50,853 bases of DNA from CAYMUC01 sp964471865 (GTDB lineage: Bacteria; Actinomycetota; Acidimicrobiia; Acidimicrobiales; Ilumatobacteraceae): contig CAYYHU010000013.1 of the NCBI GenBank assembly GCA_964471865.1, positions 1 to 50,853 of the forward strand. Reading direction: 5' to 3'. The position numbers were made by a program, and so were the translations under genes. The notes beneath the pieces are model-generated. The model was not told where the DNA came from. It ran no database searches and worked only from the letters and a program-made list of their open reading frames with translations. This document shows, in pieces, positions 23,583-32,227 of this stretch (positions within the stretch are counted from its first letter, which is position 1; every line of letters begins with the position of its first letter).

Positions 23583-24826
23583 GATCCCCAGGTGAGCGTC
23601 GTCGAGCCGAGTTGATCGCTGGTGGTGCCGTCGAGGAGTCCACCGAGGTCGTTCCCTGGTCGCGCACACTTCTGGGGGCCGTCGTCGCTGGTGCGCTGCT
23701 CGTGTGGCTGGGAACCGTGAACGGTTGGATGCTCGTGTTCGTGATCGGGTTGGTGATCTCGGTCGTGCTCCACGAACTCGGCCACTACCTGACGGCGCGG
23801 TGGTCAGGCATGAAGGTGACGCAGTTCTTCATCGGCTTCGGTCCCCGGTTGTGGTCCATGCGACGCGGCGAAGTCGAGTACGGCGTTCGCGCCCTGCCAC
23901 TGGGTGCGTTCGTGCGGATCGTCGGGATGAACAATCTCGACGAGGTCGAACCCGATGACGAGGATCGGACCTACCGCCAGGCATCGTTCCCGCGACGGTT
24001 GCTCGTGGTGTCGGCGGGATCGTTGATGCACGTGATCATCGCCATCGTGTTGCTCACCGGGGTGTACTCGGTCTTTGGTTCCCAACAGCCCACAGGTGAG
24101 GTTCGGATTTCCCTGGTGGCGGCATCCACTCCGGCGGAGGCAGCGGGACTGCGCACCGGAGACGTGGTCCTGGCCTTCGACGCCACACCGATGACCACAC
24201 GAGACGAGTTCCTGGGCGAGATCTTTTCTCGTTCCCCCGGGGACCGGGTGTTCTTGACCGTGGAACGCGACGGTGAGGTGCTCGATGTCGAGGTCGGATT
24301 GGGATCCAATCCGTATCCGGGGCGCGAGGGAGTGGCCTATCTGGGTGTCGTCTCTGAGTCCGATGGTCGGATCCGGGATGCCGTTCCGGTCGCCTTCATC
24401 GGTGCCGTTGGTGATCTGGGACTGGGAGTGTGGGACTCGTTGCGTGGCGTCGTCACCGTGCTCAACCCGGTGAACGTGGTGGAACATCTGACCGGGGAAT
24501 CCACCGATCTCGAAACGCGACCCACGACTCTCGTGGGCGCCACTCAGGTATCGGGTTCGGTCGGTGAGCGCGACGGACTCGCCGGGGTGCTCACGGTGCT
24601 CGCGGCGGTGAACATCTTCGTGGGCGTGATCAACATGGCGCCGCTGCTTCCCCTCGACGGGGGACATGCTGTCATCGCCATGTACGAACGGGCCCGCAGC
24701 CGACGCGGCCGGCGCTACTACGCCGATGTGGCCAAGATGATGCCTGTGGCCACGGCGGTCGTGGCTGTCTTGGGAATGTTGCTGCTGGCGGGGTTGTACC
24801 TCGACGTCACCCGACCCTTGGGCTGA
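23579..24826 (+). CDS. rseP: Site-2 membrane zinc protease (RseP/Rip1 family)
   Basis: This intramembrane metalloprotease cleaves anti-sigma factors and other membrane proteins. The 415-residue product has the HELGH zinc site in VVLHELGHYL near residue 65. A FIGFGPRLWSMRRGEVEYGV segment follows, then a PDZ domain (AAGLRTGDVVLAFDATPM). The second motif is NMAPLLPLDGGH. About four membrane spans frame these. The ATG overlaps the dxr stop. In mycobacteria Rip1 lies in the same dxr-rip-ispG order. Confidence 0.96.
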   Translation: MRSPGERRRAELIAGGAVEESTEVVPWSRTLLGAVVAGALLVWLGTVNGWMLVFVIGLVISVVLHELGHYLTARWSGMKVTQFFIGFGPRLWSMRRGEVEYGVRALPLGAFVRIVGMNNLDEVEPDDEDRTYRQASFPRRLLVVSAGSLMHVIIAIVLLTGVYSVFGSQQPTGEVRISLVAASTPAEAAGLRTGDVVLAFDATPMTTRDEFLGEIFSRSPGDRVFLTVERDGEVLDVEVGLGSNPYPGREGVAYLGVVSESDGRIRDAVPVAFIGAVGDLGLGVWDSLRGVVTVLNPVNVVEHLTGESTDLETRPTTLVGATQVSGSVGERDGLAGVLTVLAAVNIFVGVINMAPLLPLDGGHAVIAMYERARSRRGRRYYADVAKMMPVATAVVAVLGMLLLAGLYLDVTRPLG

Positions 24827-24932
24827 TCGAGCGCAACGCTCACACGAGGTTCCATCGTTTCTGATCGACGCGTCCGGTGGGCCTCGACTCAGTCGATCGG
24901 GGCCGGCATGCGCGAGCGGTCGGTGGCGGTGG

Positions 24933-24938
24933 CACACT
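24933..24938 (+). promoter_or_regulatory. -10 hexamer for leaderless ispG
   Basis: CACACT ends 7 nt before ATG 24946. A longer frame begins at 24877, but its extra residues do not resemble IspG. Confidence 0.4.
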
Positions 24939-24945
24939 GACATCC

Positions 24946-26163
24946 ATGTTCGAGCGTCGTGTCACGCGTCAAATCCAGGTGGGTTCGGTCGCCGTCGGTG
25001 GCGACGCGCCGATCTCGGTCCAGTCGATGACGGTCACCAAGACCGCCGACGTCGAGGCCACACTGCAACAGATCTATGCATTGGCGGCTGCGGGCTGCGA
25101 CATCGTGCGCTGCACGTGTAACGACGCGGATGCTGCTGAGGGTCTCGCACAGATCGTTCCCCGGTCGCCAGTACCGATCGTGGCCGATATCCATCACCAG
25201 TACCGGATGGCCCTGGCGGCGCTCGAAGCGGGTGTGCATGGACTCCGTCTCAACCCGGGCAACATCCGGCGTCCTGAACACATCAAAGCCGTGGCCGCCG
25301 AGGCCAAGGATCGCAACGTTCCGATCCGTATCGGAGTCAATGGCGGATCGCTCGATCCCGAACTGTACGAACGCCATGGCGGTCGTGTGACTCCCGAGGC
25401 GATGGTGCAAAGCGCGTTGCGTGAACTCGCCTACTTCGACGAGGTCGGTTTCGATCTCGTCAAGATCAGTGTGAAGGCATCGAGCGTTCCGTTGATGGTC
25501 GAGGCGTACCGACAACTCTCCGAGGTGACCGACCATCCATTGCACCTCGGGGTCACCGAGGCCGGACCGCCTCCGGCAGGGCTCGTCAAGGCCACCGCCG
25601 GGATCGCGGCTTTGCTCCTCGAAGGGATCGGGGACACGATCCGTTACAGCCTGACGGCCGATCCCGTCGAAGAAGCCCGGGCGGGTCGACAGTTGCTCGA
25701 ATCCCTCGGTCTGCGCGAGCGCAAGAACGTGGATCTGATCGCCTGCCCCAGTTGCGGACGCGCCGAGATCGACGTGATCGAAGTCGCCCGAGCTGCCATG
25801 GAGGCCTTCGGGGAACGCGAGATCCCCCTGCAGGTGGCGGTCATGGGATGTGTCGTGAATGGTCCAGGCGAGGCGCGAGAAGCCGATCTCGGAATCGCCG
25901 CGGGGAACAAGCGCGGCCATTTGTTCGTCAAGGGACGCAATGTCGCGGTCGTTCCCGAATCCGAGATGGTGGATGCGCTCGTGGAATGGGCCGAAGTGAT
26001 CCACCATGAGGGTGTCGAGGCCGCCATGGCCCGCGCGGACATCGAACGGGCCGAACGCGAAGCCGCGAAGGATCGCTCCATGCTGCTCGAAACCCAAGGG
26101 GCCGATGCGAACCAGGCACAGGAGCGGATCGTGGAGATCAGGCGCCGGGTGGGTTCGGAATGA
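24946..26163 (+). CDS. ispG: HMBPP synthase (flavodoxin/ferredoxin-dependent)
   Basis: IspG reduces methylerythritol cyclodiphosphate to HMBPP using a [4Fe-4S] cluster. Cluster ligands are C267 and C270 (ACPSCGR), C302 (GCVVNGPGEA) and E309. The N-terminal barrel has VQSMTVTKTADVEATLQQI, GLRLNPGNI and RIGVNGGSL. The 405-residue product has a charged tail after about residue 365. The stop overlaps the next gene by ATGA. Confidence 0.97.
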   Translation: MFERRVTRQIQVGSVAVGGDAPISVQSMTVTKTADVEATLQQIYALAAAGCDIVRCTCNDADAAEGLAQIVPRSPVPIVADIHHQYRMALAALEAGVHGLRLNPGNIRRPEHIKAVAAEAKDRNVPIRIGVNGGSLDPELYERHGGRVTPEAMVQSALRELAYFDEVGFDLVKISVKASSVPLMVEAYRQLSEVTDHPLHLGVTEAGPPPAGLVKATAGIAALLLEGIGDTIRYSLTADPVEEARAGRQLLESLGLRERKNVDLIACPSCGRAEIDVIEVARAAMEAFGEREIPLQVAVMGCVVNGPGEAREADLGIAAGNKRGHLFVKGRNVAVVPESEMVDALVEWAEVIHHEGVEAAMARADIERAEREAAKDRSMLLETQGADANQAQERIVEIRRRVGSE

Positions 26164-26927
26164 ACCACCACGACGTTCCCTTACTCGAACACGATCTGGC
26201 GCGTCGCGCCGTCATCGAACCCTGGGCCCCGCGCACCGAGATCGACGTTCCGGTGCGCGCCGTGGCGTGCTGGTTCGGCGACGTGGTCGCTCGCCGTTGT
26301 GCCGGTCATGTCCCTGCGTTCTCGATCGCGTTGGAGCGCGAACATCATCCGGTGCACGTGGTCGAGCACCGGGGCGTGCCCGTGGTGTTGTTCTTTCCCG
26401 GGGTCGGAGCGCCATTGGCCGCTGCCTCTCTCGAGCTGGTGATCGCGAGTGGCGTCAGGTATGTGATCGGCTGTGGGGGTGCCGGAATCGTGGTGCCCGG
26501 ATTCGACCCGGGGCATGTGATCGTGCCCACCGAAGCCGTACGCGATGAAGGGACGAGTTACCACTACCTCCCGGCGGGGGAAGTGGCCCGACCCCACCCG
26601 CAAGCGGTCGCGGCGATCGATGAAGCTCTCGCGGCGGGCGGTGTGCCTCATGATCGGGGGCGCACGTGGACCACAGACGCGTTCTTTCGCGAAACCCCTG
26701 ATCGAGTGGCACGCCGACGCGATCAGGGGTGTCTCACCGTGGAGATGGAAGCCGCCGCGATGTTCGCGGTGGCCGCCCACCGAGACGTCGTCTACGGGCA
26801 GTTGCTGTATGCAGGCGATGACGTCTCTGCGGAGTCCTGGGACCATCGGAACTGGAACACCAACACCACGGCTCGGGATCGACTTCTCGAGTTGGCACTC
26901 GACGCCGCCATCGGTCTGGGTTCGTGA
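26160..26927 (+). CDS. Nucleoside phosphorylase family protein
   Basis: This is a 255-residue PNP/UDP phosphorylase-like protein. Markers are VVLFFPGVGAPLAAASLELV, VRYVIGCGGAGIV for the phosphate-binding glycine region, and CLTVEMEAAAMFAVAA, which supplies the ribose- and base-contact Glu-Met-Glu. It is like uridine or purine nucleoside phosphorylases, but the exact base is not clear. The ATG overlaps the ispG stop, so it is translationally coupled to an isoprenoid gene, an unexpected pairing. A methylthioadenosine or futalosine nucleosidase role is possible but less supported. Confidence 0.85.
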   Translation: MNHHDVPLLEHDLARRAVIEPWAPRTEIDVPVRAVACWFGDVVARRCAGHVPAFSIALEREHHPVHVVEHRGVPVVLFFPGVGAPLAAASLELVIASGVRYVIGCGGAGIVVPGFDPGHVIVPTEAVRDEGTSYHYLPAGEVARPHPQAVAAIDEALAAGGVPHDRGRTWTTDAFFRETPDRVARRRDQGCLTVEMEAAAMFAVAAHRDVVYGQLLYAGDDVSAESWDHRNWNTNTTARDRLLELALDAAIGLGS

Positions 26928-26982
26928 CACCCCAGGATCGCCGCCGCGGCGGTGTCTGCGTCACAGCACTGCCATAGGGCAG
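26924..26982. terminator. Paired hairpins between convergent genes
   Basis: GTGACACC (26924-26931) can pair with GGTGTC (26951-26956) and the nearby GTCAC (26960-26964) around the palindrome CCGCCGCGGCGG. A second hairpin, CTGCC-ATAG-GGCAG (26969-26982), follows. Both lie between the nucleoside phosphorylase and the convergent manA. No U run is present. Confidence 0.45.
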
Positions 26983-27004
26983 CACCCCCAGATGACAGCG
27001 CTGG

Positions 27005-28084
27005 TTACCACGGCTCAGGTCGGGTGCGGAACCATACCGAACCCGGCTGAATGACGACCGACTCCTCGGCGAGTACCACCAGATTTCGGTCTCGGGGGTC
27101 GAGATCGGGATCGGGTCGCTCACACCACCACAGTTCCGTCGCCGTCGCCACGATCCTCGTGTCGGAGCGTGGGGTCCAACGCTCGAGTCGAAACGGCATC
27201 GTCGGCGTCGGCCAGGTCACCACCTCTGCGTAGGGGTGCGCGATCAGGACCGGGTCGATGATCGGGTTCGGTACTACGGAGTCGTCGAGCAACGCGACCA
27301 GGGCGGTCGCGTCCACGGGTTTGGTCGTCCATCCACCGCGAATGACATTGTCGCTCGGACCCATCACTTCGACCCCGGTGCCCCGCAGGTAGGCGTGGAG
27401 GAGTCCAGGGGTCGACGCGAGGGCCTGAGCGGGAGCGAGGGTGACATGGTTCATCAACACTGCGACCGCTCCAGCGGGGTCACCCGGCCAGCGGGTCAGC
27501 ACCTCGGGTAGGTGCCGACCGAGAGAATCAGGAAATCGCGCGGCGTTCTCCACGAGACCGGTGAGGTCGGGGCGCTCACCCAGGAGCCAGGCCACGACGT
27601 CTCGGCGCCCGCCGAGGTCTCGGCGGCGCCGGATCTCGGCCCCGAGAGTTCCCAGAACCTCACAGCGCGAATCCACGATGTCGTCGGGTGCGAATCCACA
27701 CAGCGCCTCGAAGGGCTCCAACGCGCAGATCAACTCGGGTTTGGGATCGGGGTCGGCGAAGCGGCGCCCAGGGTCGTCGAGCGCGACGCCTCGGTTCTCC
27801 TCGGCGGTGAAACCTTCGAGCGCGGTCGCAGCATCGGGGTGCACCTGCAGCGAGAGGGCTTCTCGCGCCGCCAGAACCTTGAACAGATAGGGCAGTGGTC
27901 CCGTGAGGTCCTCGAGATTCGTGTCGGTGTCGGATGGCCCGATCACCACACTGGGGGCCCGCTGATGGGTGCCCAACCAGTACTCGGCCCACGGCTGACC
28001 GTCGGGGGGTTGGTCGAGGAGACGGGGGAGAGTCGTGGGGTCACCCCAGGCGTAGTGCTGGATTCGCCCCCGTATCCGGTGCAT
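27005..28084 (-). CDS. manA: Mannose-6-phosphate isomerase, class I
   Basis: This zinc enzyme interconverts mannose-6-phosphate and fructose-6-phosphate. The 359-residue product begins with IRGRIQHYAWGDPT and has WAEYWLGTH. The metal motif SLQVHPD and PKPELICAL follow. The C-terminal cupin part is shorter and more variable. It starts 3 bp after the proS stop, so it is probably expressed with proS, although the functions are unrelated. Confidence 0.93.
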   Translation of the reverse strand: MHRIRGRIQHYAWGDPTTLPRLLDQPPDGQPWAEYWLGTHQRAPSVVIGPSDTDTNLEDLTGPLPYLFKVLAAREALSLQVHPDAATALEGFTAEENRGVALDDPGRRFADPDPKPELICALEPFEALCGFAPDDIVDSRCEVLGTLGAEIRRRRDLGGRRDVVAWLLGERPDLTGLVENAARFPDSLGRHLPEVLTRWPGDPAGAVAVLMNHVTLAPAQALASTPGLLHAYLRGTGVEVMGPSDNVIRGGWTTKPVDATALVALLDDSVVPNPIIDPVLIAHPYAEVVTWPTPTMPFRLERWTPRSDTRIVATATELWWCERPDPDLDPRDRNLVVLAEESVVIQPGSVWFRTRPEPW

Positions 28085-28087
28085 GGT

Positions 28088-29875
28088 TCATGCTCCGCGA
28101 CGAAGCTCGGCACTCACGGCGTCGCTCAACCAGCGAACCGCCGCCTCAGGGGCCAGGTCGTGACGTTCGCCGGCGCGACGGTCCCGAACCTCGACCACAC
28201 CCTCGGCGAGACCTTTGCCCACCACGAGCACATACGGCATGCCCATGAGTTCGGCATCGTTGAACTTCACTCCTGGAGACACCGAACGACGGTCGTCGAT
28301 GAGGACGTCCACACCCTGTTCGTCGAGATCTACAGCCATCGACTCAGCGGCAGCGAGCAGGCTGTCGTCCTTGCCGGCCACGACCAGATGGACCGGCGCT
28401 GGTGCGACCCCGACGGGCCAGCACAATCCGCGATCGTCATGGTTGACCTCGGCGAGGACGGCGACGAGTCGAGATACGCCGATCCCATACGAGCCCATGG
28501 TCACCGTGACCTGCTTACCGTTGTGATCGAGGACTTTGAGGCCGAGGGCTTCGGCGTATTTGCGTCCGAGTTGGAAGATGTGACCGATCTCGATGCCCCG
28601 CGCGATCTCGAGATCCCCACCACAGTGCGGACATGCGTCACCGGCAACGACCTCGGCCACGTCGAGCAGCCCATCGGGGGTGAAATCGCGACCGCACACC
28701 AGATTCATCACATGGTGGCCAGCTCGATCGGCGCCGGTGACCCACGAGGTTCCTGCAACCACACGCGGATCCACGAGATAGCGGATGCCGCGTTCTTCAC
28801 CCAGAGCGCCGGGACCGATGTACCCCTTGACCAGTTGTGGCCACCGAGCGAAATCCTCCTCGGTGAAGGCTTCGATCTCGTCGGGAGCGAGCCGAGCCTC
28901 GAGACGTTTGGGATCGATCTCGCGATCACCTGGCACTCCAATGGCGAGAGGTGTGCGCTCACCCGCGGGGTTGCGCACCATGACCAGGACGTTCTTGAGA
29001 GTGTCAGCGGCGCTCCAGGACCCCGTGGGTGCATCGAGTTCAGGGGTGGAGGCGAGATGAGCCACGAGGGTCTCGATGGTGGGCGTATCGGGGGTGGGGA
29101 TGATCTGAGGAGCCGGAGTCGCCTGGGCGTGGGCATCGGCGACCTCTGGTATCGCCACATCGACGGCTTCGGTGTTCGCCGCCAGCCCACATGAGCGGCA
29201 TCGCACGAAGGTGTCTTCGCCCACCGCCAAGGGTGAGAGGAACTCCTCGGAGGCACTGCCACCCATGGCTCCTGAGGTCGCCGACACGATCTCGTACGGG
29301 ACCCCGAGTCGATCGAAGGTCCGGATATAGGCCTCACGGTGGGCGGCATAGCTCGCAGCGAGCCCATCCTCGTCGAGGTCGAAACTGTAGGAGTCCTTCA
29401 TGACGAACTCCCGGCCTCGCAACAGCCCCGCGCGGGGACGTGCCTCGTCGCGGTACTTGGTCTGAATCTGATAGAGCGACAGGGGAAGGTCTTTGTAGGA
29501 ACCGACGAGATCCTTCACGAGCAGCGTGAACATCTCTTCGTGCGTCGGTGCCAGCAAGAAGTCCGCACCTCGACGGTCCACGAGACGAAACAGGGTGTCT
29601 CCGTATTCGGTCCAACGATTCGTCGCCTCATAGGGGTCGCGGGGCAACAGAGCGGGAAAGTGCACTTCTTGGAATCCCGAAGCGTCCATCTCGAAGCGGA
29701 CGATGTCTTCGACCTTGCGATAGAGGTCCCAGCCCAAAGGAAGCCACGTGAAAGCGCCCGGCGCGGCGCGACGGATGTATCCGGCGCGCACCAAGAGACG
29801 ATGGCTCGCGACCTCGGCATCGGCGGGATCCTCGCGCAAGGTTCGCACGAACAATCGTGAGAATCGACGGATCAC
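28088..29875 (-). CDS. proS: Prolyl-tRNA synthetase, bacterial type
   Basis: This class II synthetase charges tRNA-Pro. The 595-residue product has motif 1 around GFQEVHFPALLPRDPYEATN, motif 2 with LAPTHEEMFTLLVKD, YQIQTKYRDEARPRAGLLRG and REFVMKDSYSFD. An insertion (editing) domain lies in the middle, and MGSYGIGVSRLVAVLAE is motif 3. The C-terminal anticodon-binding part ends in VEVRDRRAG. GGGAGG lies 7 nt before the ATG. It is divergent from rimP. Confidence 0.97.
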   Translation of the reverse strand: MIRRFSRLFVRTLREDPADAEVASHRLLVRAGYIRRAAPGAFTWLPLGWDLYRKVEDIVRFEMDASGFQEVHFPALLPRDPYEATNRWTEYGDTLFRLVDRRGADFLLAPTHEEMFTLLVKDLVGSYKDLPLSLYQIQTKYRDEARPRAGLLRGREFVMKDSYSFDLDEDGLAASYAAHREAYIRTFDRLGVPYEIVSATSGAMGGSASEEFLSPLAVGEDTFVRCRSCGLAANTEAVDVAIPEVADAHAQATPAPQIIPTPDTPTIETLVAHLASTPELDAPTGSWSAADTLKNVLVMVRNPAGERTPLAIGVPGDREIDPKRLEARLAPDEIEAFTEEDFARWPQLVKGYIGPGALGEERGIRYLVDPRVVAGTSWVTGADRAGHHVMNLVCGRDFTPDGLLDVAEVVAGDACPHCGGDLEIARGIEIGHIFQLGRKYAEALGLKVLDHNGKQVTVTMGSYGIGVSRLVAVLAEVNHDDRGLCWPVGVAPAPVHLVVAGKDDSLLAAAESMAVDLDEQGVDVLIDDRRSVSPGVKFNDAELMGMPYVLVVGKGLAEGVVEVRDRRAGERHDLAPEAAVRWLSDAVSAELRRGA

Positions 29876-29960
29876 GGGGCCTCCCGGAGGTCCTGGGGGT
29901 CAAAGGGTGGCGACGGCGGCCACCGGCGCCATCGCCGGAGCAGACTACCTCCCGGACCGG

Positions 29961-30024
29961 TATGATCTCAGGGTCCCCAAAAGGACATCACCGGATGCGC
30001 GAGGCGTGGGTGAACCCCACGCCT
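29961..30024 (+). promoter_or_regulatory. rimP promoter and leader hairpin
   Basis: TATGAT at 29961-29966 is the best -10 match in the window and predicts a leader of about 110 nt. Within it AGGCGTGGG (30002-30010) and CCCACGCCT (30016-30024) form a perfect 9-bp stem with loop TGAAC. This transcript would carry rimP-nusA-ylxR-infB. The hairpin may be a regulatory element, since NusA controls its own operon in some bacteria. Confidence 0.5.
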
Positions 30025-30078
30025 TCGTCGTCTCTGGGCAACGGTAACGACCCGGCAAGACGAGAGGAGGACGACGAG

Positions 30079-30639
30079 ATGGCCGACAGCCCCGTACTGG
30101 ACCGTGTCCGCGAACTCGTCGCTCCGATCCTGGAGGACCTGGGTCTCGAACTCTATGACTGCGAGTTCGCCGGAGGAACGCTGCGCGTCGTGATCGATAC
30201 GCCTCCAGCCAGCCCGGGTGGAGTGGATCTCGAGCAGTTGTCCCTGGTCACACGCTTGGTGTCGAGGGAACTCGATCATCAGGACCCCGTTCCAGGGCGC
30301 TACACCCTCGAAGTGACGAGCCCCGGACTCGAGCGGGCCTTGCGTCGCCCCGAGCATTACGCCCGCGAGGTCGGAAAGACCGTTGCGGTGCGTCTTCATC
30401 AGGTCGTGGACGGGCGTCGCCGCCTCGAAGGCACCCTCGTCGAAGCCGATGGCTCATCGATCGTGTTGGCCTGTGAGGGCCGACGGATCGAACTCGACAT
30501 CGATCAGATCGAACGGGCCCGCACGGTCTTCGTGTGGGGACCCACTCCCAAACCCGGCCGCGGAGCCGGGTCCCGTCCGGACCGGACTTCCCCCGCGGAG
30601 TCCGAGGAGTCCGTTTCCTCAACGGAGGCACCCCGATGA
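30079..30639 (+). CDS. rimP: Ribosome maturation factor RimP
   Basis: RimP assists 30S subunit assembly. The 186-residue product has VAPILEDLGLELYDCEFAGG and RVVIDTPP, followed by DLEQLSLVTRLVSRELD and YTLEVTSPGLERALRRPEHY, which are all family marks. A Ser/Thr/Glu-rich tail follows residue 155. ATG 30079 follows AGAGGAGG. The nusA ATG overlaps its stop, as usual in this operon. Confidence 0.96.
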   Translation: MADSPVLDRVRELVAPILEDLGLELYDCEFAGGTLRVVIDTPPASPGGVDLEQLSLVTRLVSRELDHQDPVPGRYTLEVTSPGLERALRRPEHYAREVGKTVAVRLHQVVDGRRRLEGTLVEADGSSIVLACEGRRIELDIDQIERARTVFVWGPTPKPGRGAGSRPDRTSPAESEESVSSTEAPR

Positions 30640-31883
30640 GCAACCTCGACATGGCCGAAGCCGTGCGTCTTCTCGCCGAGGAGAAAGGCATCTCCCAGGA
30701 CACCTTGTTGCAGGTCCTGGTGGATGCGCTCGCCACGGCGTACAAGAAGCGTCCTGGAGCTGCTGAGGAGGTGATGGTCTCGATCGATCCGGCCACGTTC
30801 GCGATGACGTTCACGGCCTATGACGTCGATGAGGACCTGAACCTGGTCAACCCTCGCGATGACACGCCCTCGAGTGCGGAATTGGGTCGTATCGCGGCTC
30901 AGACCTTCCGCCAGGTGATGAGCCAGCGGATCCGCGAGGCCGAACGGGATCGCAAGTTCGAGGAATACGCCAACCGTGAAGGCGACATCGTCACGGGGAT
31001 CATCCAACAAACCGACGCTCGTTTCACCCTGCTCGATCTCGGCAAGGTCGAAGCACTTCTTCCCCAGGCCGAACAGGTTCCCTACGAGCGCCCCGAGCCC
31101 GGAGCCCGTCTCAAGGCCTACATCGTCGAGGTTCGACGCACGGCCAAGGGTCCCCAGATCGTGGTCAGTCGGACCCATCCCGGACTCATCAAGCGCTTGT
31201 TCGAACTCGAAGTGCCCGAAATCGCCGATGGGATCGTCGAGATCAAGGCCTGTGCGCGCGAACCAGGGCATCGCACCAAGATCGCCGTGTGGTCCAACGA
31301 CAACAACGTGGACCCGGTCGGGGCCTGCGTGGGCGCTCGGGGTGCGCGGGTGCGCATGGTGGTCAACGAGTTGCGGGGCGAAAAGATCGACATCGTCCCT
31401 TTCAGCGAGGACCTGCCTGATTTCGTCGCCAAGGCGTTGTCACCGGCGAAGGTCACCGCGGTCAACATCGATCACGATCTCGGCCAAGCCGAGGTGATCG
31501 TGCCCGATTTCCAGTTGTCCCTCGCGATCGGTAAGGAAGGACAGAACGCTCGTCTCGCCGCGCGTCTCACCGGACTGCGCATCGAGATCAAAAGTGAGAC
31601 CCAAGCCGCAGACGAAGCCGCCGGAATCGTTCCTGAAGCCGAGGCCGTCGAATACGCAGAGGGTGCCTGGGTGCAGAACCGGGAGACCGGGGAACTCGAG
31701 TGGCATGCTGCGGATGGCTCGATCGTGTCGGCTGACGATTGGGAGCGTCAACAGCACGAGGAACGCACCGCCCAAGCCTCCGCCGAGGTCGTCGATGAGG
31801 CTTCATCCGAGGCGCCGGAGTCACACAGCGACACCGCAGCCGAGGAAACAGCATCGAGCGAGAACGCCGAGGGCGGCGCCTGA
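30636..31883 (+). CDS. nusA: Transcription elongation factor NusA
   Basis: NusA binds RNA polymerase and nascent RNA and affects pausing, termination and antitermination. The 415-residue product has the polymerase-binding N-terminal part (EEKGISQDTLLQVLVDALAT), then an S1 domain beginning EGDIVTGIIQQ. KH1 follows (VGARGARVRMVVNELRGEKI) with KH2 (LAIGKEGQNARLAARLTG). The last 75 residues are acidic and low-complexity. The ATG overlaps the rimP stop by 4 nt. Confidence 0.97.
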   Translation: MSNLDMAEAVRLLAEEKGISQDTLLQVLVDALATAYKKRPGAAEEVMVSIDPATFAMTFTAYDVDEDLNLVNPRDDTPSSAELGRIAAQTFRQVMSQRIREAERDRKFEEYANREGDIVTGIIQQTDARFTLLDLGKVEALLPQAEQVPYERPEPGARLKAYIVEVRRTAKGPQIVVSRTHPGLIKRLFELEVPEIADGIVEIKACAREPGHRTKIAVWSNDNNVDPVGACVGARGARVRMVVNELRGEKIDIVPFSEDLPDFVAKALSPAKVTAVNIDHDLGQAEVIVPDFQLSLAIGKEGQNARLAARLTGLRIEIKSETQAADEAAGIVPEAEAVEYAEGAWVQNRETGELEWHAADGSIVSADDWERQQHEERTAQASAEVVDEASSEAPESHSDTAAEETASSENAEGGA

Positions 31884-31885
31884 GA

Positions 31886-32218
31886 GTGACGCAACAGTCG
31901 GGTCCGGTGCGCACCTGTGTGGGGTGTCGGCGTAGGGCTCACGTCGACCTGCTCGTACGCTGTGGCTTCGACCAGGACGCCGGGGTCATGGTCACAGGGG
32001 CTTCGCCGGGGCGAGGCGCCTGGCTCTGTCGAGGGTCCCAGACGTGCCTCGAACGGGCGATCAAGAAAAACCGGTTCGCTACGGCGTTCCGAACGACGAT
32101 TCCTCCCGAGGCAGTCGGGGGGATCACCAAGGCGTTCGCGTCGGTCGGTTCCGACGCGCGAGAATCGATGAGTCCGGACGACATGGGGACCGACCTCTGT
32201 CGTGCGGCGAAAGGCTGA
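31886..32218 (+). CDS. ylxR: YlxR family RNA-binding protein
   Basis: This is a 110-residue protein of the YlxR (DUF448) family. RTCVGCRR at the N-terminus and GRGAWLCRGSQTCLERAIKK are the family marks. Homologues bind RNA, and one has been linked to RNase P activity. The position between nusA and infB is the family's usual place. The start is a GTG 2 nt after the nusA stop. Confidence 0.93.
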   Translation: MTQQSGPVRTCVGCRRRAHVDLLVRCGFDQDAGVMVTGASPGRGAWLCRGSQTCLERAIKKNRFATAFRTTIPPEAVGGITKAFASVGSDARESMSPDDMGTDLCRAAKG

Positions 32219-32227
32219 GACCAGAAC

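Noticed and set aside
27512..29194. A 560-codon plus-strand frame over proS and manA
   Set aside because: It is antisense to two clear genes and has no family features. Long antisense frames are expected in GC-rich genes.
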